Shown: in pieces, positions 53,383 to 58,111 of the stretch | Layout: every line of letters starts with the position of its first letter | Numbering within the stretch: the stretch's first letter is position 1 | NCBI GenBank assembly: GCA_035703165.1 | Contig: DASSYR010000070.1 | Location: forward strand, 1 to 58,111 | Source of the DNA: AWTP1-9 sp035703165 | GTDB lineage: Bacteria; Bacteroidota; Bacteroidia; Chitinophagales; Chitinophagaceae | Direction: 5' to 3' | DNA: 58,111 nucleotides | Position numbers and translations under genes: made by a program | Notes under the pieces: model-generated | Databases searched by the model: none | The model's input: the letters and a program-made list of their open reading frames with translations, nothing else | What the model was told of the DNA's origin: nothing

Positions 53383-53410
53383 AATGGGACCGAATAATTC
53401 GATCCCATTT
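53382..53410. terminator. Bidirectional terminator between the secreted protein and the TonB receptor gene
   Basis: AAATGGGA and TCCCATTT with inner CGAA/TTCG stem and one C-A mismatch. It overlaps the stop codon of the plus-strand gene and precedes the convergent receptor gene end. Confidence 0.8.
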
Positions 53411-53435
53411 ATTATATTTTAACTACTTCAAAAAA

Positions 53436-56228
53436 TTAATACACATTATAAGCAAAACTTACATAGTAAAGTCCTCCGATAGAAGGATTACCAAAAGCAT
53501 TGCGATAGTATTTATTTAAAATGTTGTTAGCGCCAAGCTTAATTAATGAACGCAGCTTAGATACTTTATAATTAACCTGTGCATCTATTATGTAAAAAGA
53601 AGGCAATGAACCATTACCAAAATCAGCTTCATATTTCACATCATCTTGCCATCTGAAATTAGCTGCGAAACCGAACAATTTGGATTTGCCAATGCCGGTA
53701 TTCGTAAGACCAATATTAAAGCGATATAAAGGAGTATTAAACCCGCTTACAAATCCTGTCGGCACATCTTCAATATGATCTGATGACAGGTTAAATGTTG
53801 CACTCCAAAATTTGTCAAAATTATAGTCCAAGCTTAAACCGTATCCCCATGTGTTTACCTTCGAGGTACTGTTAGTCGTTATGCTAATAGCATTACGTTT
53901 TGCAGCATCTCCAAAATCAAGATAATCTGTCGGTAATACAGGAGGACCAGCCTTACGTTGTAGTAATACTACCCTTCCAATAAAGTTTTTATGTTGCGCA
54001 TAGTAGCCATAAACATCCAACAAAAGTTTATTACCAAAAAGACCTTTATAACCAACCTCGTAAGCCGTAGAAGTTTCTGGCTTAAAATTGTCAAAATTCG
54101 AAACATTATACGGCGTTGAGAAATTACCCACCAAGGCATTTTCTAACAAAAATGCCGGGTTATTTTTGAAATTATAACGCTGAGCTACCCAGGGCAACCC
54201 CCCTGACAAAAATGCGCCATTACCCACTACGAGGTTAATGTATTGTTGTTGGGTTGTAGGGAAGCGATAAGCGGTTTGATAAGACAACCGAACATTATTA
54301 TTTTTAGCTACTTGTACTACAGCTGTGGCTCTTGGAGTAACCCGACCTTTGAAATTTTCATTCTTGTCATAACGTCCGGATGCAGACAAGGTAAGACGCT
54401 CATTAAGAAACTTTTTTGTTAGTTGAACATAGCCACCAATTTCATTTATTTTAACCGGGCTAATCGTGTCAATAAACAAAGTACCCTTAGAGTTTAATAC
54501 ATATTGTCTCCAGTTAGCACCTACAAGTACATCTACAAACTTTATTTCATTTTGAAAGTTGTATTGACCTTCAACTCCCCATAAATCACTCCTGTCCAAT
54601 AACAAACCACCTACCGGAATGGGGGCTTTTCTCACCTGGTCGTATAGAGTTCTAAATTGCTGTGTACCTGAACCCGGGCGACCTACATCAGCGGCAGTTC
54701 TTCCTGCATTGTGTGCCGTAATGTCTGAAGCACCTCCTAATTTAGCAGTCCACCATCCTGTAACATATTGTTGAAACCAGGTAGCGCTTGGTCTCCATGC
54801 TTCGTTAAACAACTGGGCAGTTATCGTACTATTGTGAGTTTCTCCTGCATTTTCCTGGGTGGTATAACCTCTCACAAACCAATTTTTGGATTTTATCTCT
54901 AACTTATGTTGCCCCAATTTAAAATCCCTAATGCTATAACGTTCCGAGCCGGTATATACCGTAGTACCCGTTCCCCAATTGGAAGAAAGCGATGCTTCAA
55001 TATTATTGGTAATTTTATAATAAAGCCCTCCGGATAATTTAAAATTGGTTGTATTATTATCTAACAACTCACTTTCAGTATATCCGGTACGAGAAACATT
55101 AACAACGTTAGGTAACGAAGCCAGGATTGCATTAACTGCAGGACCTGCTGCAGGATTAGCAGCCACTATACCAGCCGCAACAGCAGCATAAATATCCACA
55201 TTACCACCAGAGGTGGGAACACTCCTTAAATTTCGTGTAGTTTCATCACCGTAAATATTAATACCATCATAATTAGGATCAGTTGTACGAGTGCCATCTT
55301 TTATACTTCCTGTTGGGCCAATGCGATTATAATTGCGGTAATCTGTTGCTCTCCAGTCTTTAGCTTGTATTAATTGAGCGCTTACTTTAAAAGCAAATTT
55401 GCTACTTACTACTTTACCCCAACGCACTGTCCAGTCATAATAAGGAGAAGGATTTCGTTGACGATGGTCAGTGTGCATAATACCATTTTTTACCTGGAAG
55501 CTCAAACCCTGATATTTAAAAGGATTTTTGCTATTGATAATTACAGTACCATTTATACCACCCGGGCCATACAAAGCAGAAGATGCGCCGGGGAGCAATT
55601 CAACACTTTCTACATCCAGTTCACTTAACCCTACTATATTACCTACAGAAAAGTTTAAACCCGGTGCCTGGTTATCCAATCCATCAACAACCTGGTTTAC
55701 ACGGGCACTACCGCTGCCAATAAAACCACGTGTACTTATAGTGGTAAAAGATAAACTGGAGTTTACCACGTCCACTCCTTTGGCATTGCGCAAAATATCG
55801 TAATAACTGGCCGCGGCTGCATTACGGATATTTGCTGAACTTATTCTTTCAATCGAAACAGGAGACTCAAGCAAGCGGGTGGAAGTACGTGTTGCTGAAA
55901 CAACAACTTCCTGACCCAAGGTTGAGACTGAAGTTAATTCAATAGAAACTTTTTCCCCACTGGTTACGGCTACTTCGCGGCTTTCGAAACCAACCGAAGA
56001 AATAACTAAGGTCACAGGTAATTTAGATACCGTTAACCTAAAATTACCGTTATCATCAGTAAAAGTTCCATTATTGGTACCCTTTACCATTATAGAAACG
56101 GCGGCAACATTTTCTTTAGTTGCGCTGTTTTTAACATTACCTGTTATAGTAACATTTTGTGCTAAAGCAGCCACATGTAAAAGGCATGCTATTGTAAAGC
56201 AAGCAAGGAAGCTCAGGCTTTTTCTCAT
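53436..56228 (-). CDS. TonB-dependent receptor with carboxypeptidase-like N-domain
   Basis: 930 residues. A signal peptide (about 1-24) is followed by a carboxypeptidase D-like regulatory domain (VTITGNVKNSATKENVAAVSI, GTFTDDNGNFRLT), a plug domain (VVVSATRTSTRLLESPVSIERI, SARVNQVVDGLDNQAPG, ELLPGASSALYGPGGINGTV) and a beta-barrel ending in FAYNVY. No SusD partner is next to it, so it is a generic TonB-dependent importer, perhaps for metal chelates or small molecules. Start: ATG at 56228. A 150-base gap separates it from divergent purC. Confidence 0.93.
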   Translation of the reverse strand: MRKSLSFLACFTIACLLHVAALAQNVTITGNVKNSATKENVAAVSIMVKGTNNGTFTDDNGNFRLTVSKLPVTLVISSVGFESREVAVTSGEKVSIELTSVSTLGQEVVVSATRTSTRLLESPVSIERISSANIRNAAAASYYDILRNAKGVDVVNSSLSFTTISTRGFIGSGSARVNQVVDGLDNQAPGLNFSVGNIVGLSELDVESVELLPGASSALYGPGGINGTVIINSKNPFKYQGLSFQVKNGIMHTDHRQRNPSPYYDWTVRWGKVVSSKFAFKVSAQLIQAKDWRATDYRNYNRIGPTGSIKDGTRTTDPNYDGINIYGDETTRNLRSVPTSGGNVDIYAAVAAGIVAANPAAGPAVNAILASLPNVVNVSRTGYTESELLDNNTTNFKLSGGLYYKITNNIEASLSSNWGTGTTVYTGSERYSIRDFKLGQHKLEIKSKNWFVRGYTTQENAGETHNSTITAQLFNEAWRPSATWFQQYVTGWWTAKLGGASDITAHNAGRTAADVGRPGSGTQQFRTLYDQVRKAPIPVGGLLLDRSDLWGVEGQYNFQNEIKFVDVLVGANWRQYVLNSKGTLFIDTISPVKINEIGGYVQLTKKFLNERLTLSASGRYDKNENFKGRVTPRATAVVQVAKNNNVRLSYQTAYRFPTTQQQYINLVVGNGAFLSGGLPWVAQRYNFKNNPAFLLENALVGNFSTPYNVSNFDNFKPETSTAYEVGYKGLFGNKLLLDVYGYYAQHKNFIGRVVLLQRKAGPPVLPTDYLDFGDAAKRNAISITTNSTSKVNTWGYGLSLDYNFDKFWSATFNLSSDHIEDVPTGFVSGFNTPLYRFNIGLTNTGIGKSKLFGFAANFRWQDDVKYEADFGNGSLPSFYIIDAQVNYKVSKLRSLIKLGANNILNKYYRNAFGNPSIGGLYYVSFAYNVY

Positions 56229-56378
56229 ATTCAGAAGTTTTGGATTATAGAATCAGCCGCCAAAATAGTGATTGTTAGTTTACTATAAAAATTTTCTTTT
56301 GACCATTTTCAGAAAAGCTGTTAATTTCTTTATGGTTTTAAAGTTGGGTATAATCCGCCGGCATGGTATTTTAGCAGC

Positions 56379-57305
56379 ATGAGCTCCTTCCATTTTCCTC
56401 ACCAAACCGGCTTTTATAAGGGTAAAGTAAGAGACGTTTATACAATAAATAACACCCTGCTGGTAATGGTAGCCAGTAACCGTATATCAGCTTTTGACGT
56501 GATTTTACCCCGTCCTATTCCCTTTAAAGGACAGGTTTTAAACCAAATAGCGGCCCACATGCTTAACGCTACCCGGCACATTTGCCCCAATTGGCTGCTG
56601 GATGTGCCTGCTCCTAACGTAAGTATTGGCAAAAAATGTAACCCGTTTAAAATTGAAATAGTGGTTCGGGGCAATTTGGCCGGACATTCCTGGAGAATTT
56701 ATTCATCAGGCAAAAGAATGTTATGCGGCGTAGCGATGCCTGAAGGGATGAAAGAAAATGATTTTTTTCCTACTCCCATTATCACACCCAGTACCAAAGC
56801 CTCTGAGGGGCATGATGAAGATATTAGTTTTGAAGAAATTATTGCCAGCGGTTTGGCTACTGAAGCAGAATGGGAAGTTTTAAGTAACTATGCATTAAAC
56901 CTATTTAAAAAAGGAAAAGAAATTGCTGCTAATCACGGTTTGATATTGGTGGACACCAAATATGAATTTGGGAAAATTGATGACACGATTTATTTAATGG
57001 ATGAAATTCATACTCCCGATAGCTCACGATATTTTTATGCCGACGGGTTTGAAGAAAGACAAACAAAAGGTGAAAAACAAAAGCAACTTAGTAAGGAATT
57101 TGTCAGAGAATGGTTAATTGCCAATAACTTCATGGGCAAGCAGGGACAAGTTGTTCCTGTAATGAGTGATGAATGGGTGCATACTATTTCTCAACGATAT
57201 ATAGAACTGTATGAAAAAGTAATAGGCAAAAAATTTATTCCGGAAGAAATTAGCGATAGTGAAACAGAAAAAAAAATAATCACTTCGCTAAAAAAATTCA
57301 TATAA
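56379..57305 (+). CDS. purC: SAICAR synthase
   Basis: 308 residues of phosphoribosylaminoimidazole-succinocarboxamide synthase, the purine step that joins aspartate to CAIR. Motifs: GKVRDVYTINNTLL, ASNRISAFDVILPRPIP, EIVVRGNLAGHSWR (the ATP loop region), TPSTKASEGHDEDIS and VDTKYEFGKIDDTIYLMDEIHTPDSSRY (landmarks DTKYEFG and DEIHTPDSSR). Length and motif order are typical of the larger PurC type. A terminator follows. Confidence 0.97.
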   Translation: MSSFHFPHQTGFYKGKVRDVYTINNTLLVMVASNRISAFDVILPRPIPFKGQVLNQIAAHMLNATRHICPNWLLDVPAPNVSIGKKCNPFKIEIVVRGNLAGHSWRIYSSGKRMLCGVAMPEGMKENDFFPTPIITPSTKASEGHDEDISFEEIIASGLATEAEWEVLSNYALNLFKKGKEIAANHGLILVDTKYEFGKIDDTIYLMDEIHTPDSSRYFYADGFEERQTKGEKQKQLSKEFVREWLIANNFMGKQGQVVPVMSDEWVHTISQRYIELYEKVIGKKFIPEEISDSETEKKIITSLKKFI

Positions 57306-57333
57306 TTTTTTTACAAATGTATAAGCATTGCAA

Positions 57334-57364
57334 CAAAAAAACCGCTTTATGGCGGTCTTTTTGA
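57334..57364 (+). terminator. Terminator of purC
   Basis: A-run, ACCGC stem, loop TTTATG, GCGGT, then CTTTTTG. It is a rho-independent terminator 36 bases past the purC stop. Confidence 0.85.
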
Positions 57365-57480
57365 TAGTAAAAAAAAGTAAGCTCGTAAAGAGTTTCAACT
57401 TCTTGACATCTATATGCAAGATACCATCGAAACATCTTGTTTTCGAGATACTGATGCCTTTAATAGCTTTACCGTGAGAA

Positions 57481-57687
57481 TTAACAAGGTACCGGGATAG
57501 GCTCTTTACTCTGAGAATAACGAGGTATCGGGATGGGGATAGGCTCTTTACTCTGAGAATAACGAGGTATCGGGATCGGGATGGGCTCTTTACTATGAGA
57601 ATATTGAGGTACCGCGATGGACTCAGTCGAAGCCGACATTATTACAAACGTTAGTAACAGTACTATAGAAAGAAATCTTTTTTTCAT
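57481..57687 (-). CDS. Small secreted tandem-repeat protein
   Basis: 68 residues from the ATG at 57687, which gives a signal peptide (MKKRFLSIVLLLTFVIM); the frame is open upstream to 57807, but that part looks unconserved. After it come repeat units rich in Pro and Ile: one divergent unit (STESIAVPQYSH), two identical 14-residue units SKEPIPIPIPRYSQ (residues 32-45 and 46-59), and a shortened one ending SKEPIPVPC. The DNA is tandem 42-base repeats at 57511-57594. Decayed repeat DNA continues past the stop. No maturation enzyme or transporter gene is adjacent. The function is unknown: a structural or adhesive peptide, or a peptide precursor. Confidence 0.6.
   Translation of the reverse strand: MKKRFLSIVLLLTFVIMSASTESIAVPQYSHSKEPIPIPIPRYSQSKEPIPIPIPRYSQSKEPIPVPC
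57511..57594 (-). repeat. Two tandem 42-base coding repeats
   Basis: Two nearly identical 42-base units (57553-57594 and 57511-57552) encode the 14-residue repeats of the small secreted protein. Shortened and divergent units flank them on both sides, including past the stop codon. Confidence 0.8.
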
Positions 57688-58111
57688 AAATGATAGGTTT
57701 TTGTTAATAAAAAAATATACCAACACCAATTTAAGAAAAAATAAATATTCACCTAAAAAGTATTTTTGAAAATGCAACCTGCTTGCAGCTTTGGGTACCT
57801 TAAACACATACTAGTCGTCATTTTGAAACTGCCTCTGCCTGTCAGAGTCTGCATGCAAGTATGCTAGTAAGAACAAGCTCATCCAGCTATTTTTGTAAAT
57901 TATTTTCGGATATACATTAAGGTTAGTTTTATGTCAACCTGCCGGGCCCTGATTAAACGTTTTACTTAATCTAATTAATTCAAGTTTCCTGATTTAAACA
58001 ATTGTTTTTATTTGATAAGCCATAATAAAGAGCAAAATTTTCAACAAAAACCCTTCAAATGTAACCGCATGAATAGAATGGGGTGTCATTTCTACGATTT
58101 CGCTGATAGTT
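57688..58111. other. Right-edge intergenic region, no gene seen
   Basis: AT-rich sequence upstream of the small repeat gene. No open frame beyond the leader of that ORF, no tRNA and no terminator-like hairpin is seen. It may hold the promoter of the repeat gene. Confidence 0.4.

Noticed and set aside
57481..57600. Tandem repeats as a CRISPR array
   Set aside because: The repeats are directly adjacent 42-base units without spacers and encode protein repeats in frame.

Overview
The window looks like chromosomal DNA of a Bacteroidota bacterium, most likely a member of the Chitinophagaceae or a close relative. The evidence is the AT-rich sequence, promoter elements of the TAnnTTTG type instead of sigma70 boxes, few Shine-Dalgarno sites, a TonB-dependent receptor with a carboxypeptidase-like N-domain, large TPR/outer-membrane pairs, an HU-CCDC81-like protein, DUF4199, a YtxJ-type bacillithiol protein and a noncatalytic dihydroorotase-like protein.

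Region 1 (about 0.5-8.2 kb, minus strand) is a compact defence cassette. From its promoter side the order is AbiEi-type antitoxin/repressor, AbiEii-type nucleotidyltransferase toxin, an MmeI-like adenine DNA methyltransferase with no recognisable nuclease domain, an SF2 helicase, and a T5orf172/GIY-YIG nuclease. Gaps of 2, 2 and -11 bases join the last four genes. Two near-identical palindromes flank the putative abiEi promoter. My reading is a restriction-modification-like system whose nuclease is the separate GIY-YIG protein, co-transcribed with and perhaps regulated by an AbiE toxin-antitoxin pair. Two small palindromes of the dispersed-repeat kind sit in frame inside the methyltransferase and AbiEii genes.

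Region 2 (8.2-45 kb) is ordinary chromosome: gyrA, dnaG, cinA, a 2-oxoacid dehydrogenase E2, glmS, mgtE, an AlkD-like repair protein, glycosyltransferase and exonuclease genes, an envelope-related block (giant TPR protein, plug-less outer-membrane barrel, HU-CCDC81-like membrane protein, methyltransferase), a TolB/amidohydrolase fusion, a SET-domain gene and an AhpD/DUF1348/AraC cluster. A tRNA-Pro(GGG) lies at 45.02-45.09 kb.

Region 3 (45.4-53.4 kb, plus strand) starts with a dihydroorotase-like pseudoenzyme and DUF4199, then runs through two glycosyltransferases into a GDP-D-glycero-alpha-D-manno-heptose pathway: HddA kinase, GmhA isomerase, and one protein fusing the HddC guanylyltransferase to a GmhB-like phosphatase. 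Together these cover all four steps from sedoheptulose-7-phosphate, pointing to a heptose-containing surface glycan. A secreted protein of unknown function closes the run.

Region 4 (53.4-58.1 kb) has a TonB-dependent receptor, purC, and a tiny secreted protein built of 14-residue Pro/Ile-rich tandem repeats with decayed repeat DNA past its stop codon.

All calls are from reading the sequence; no database search was run.
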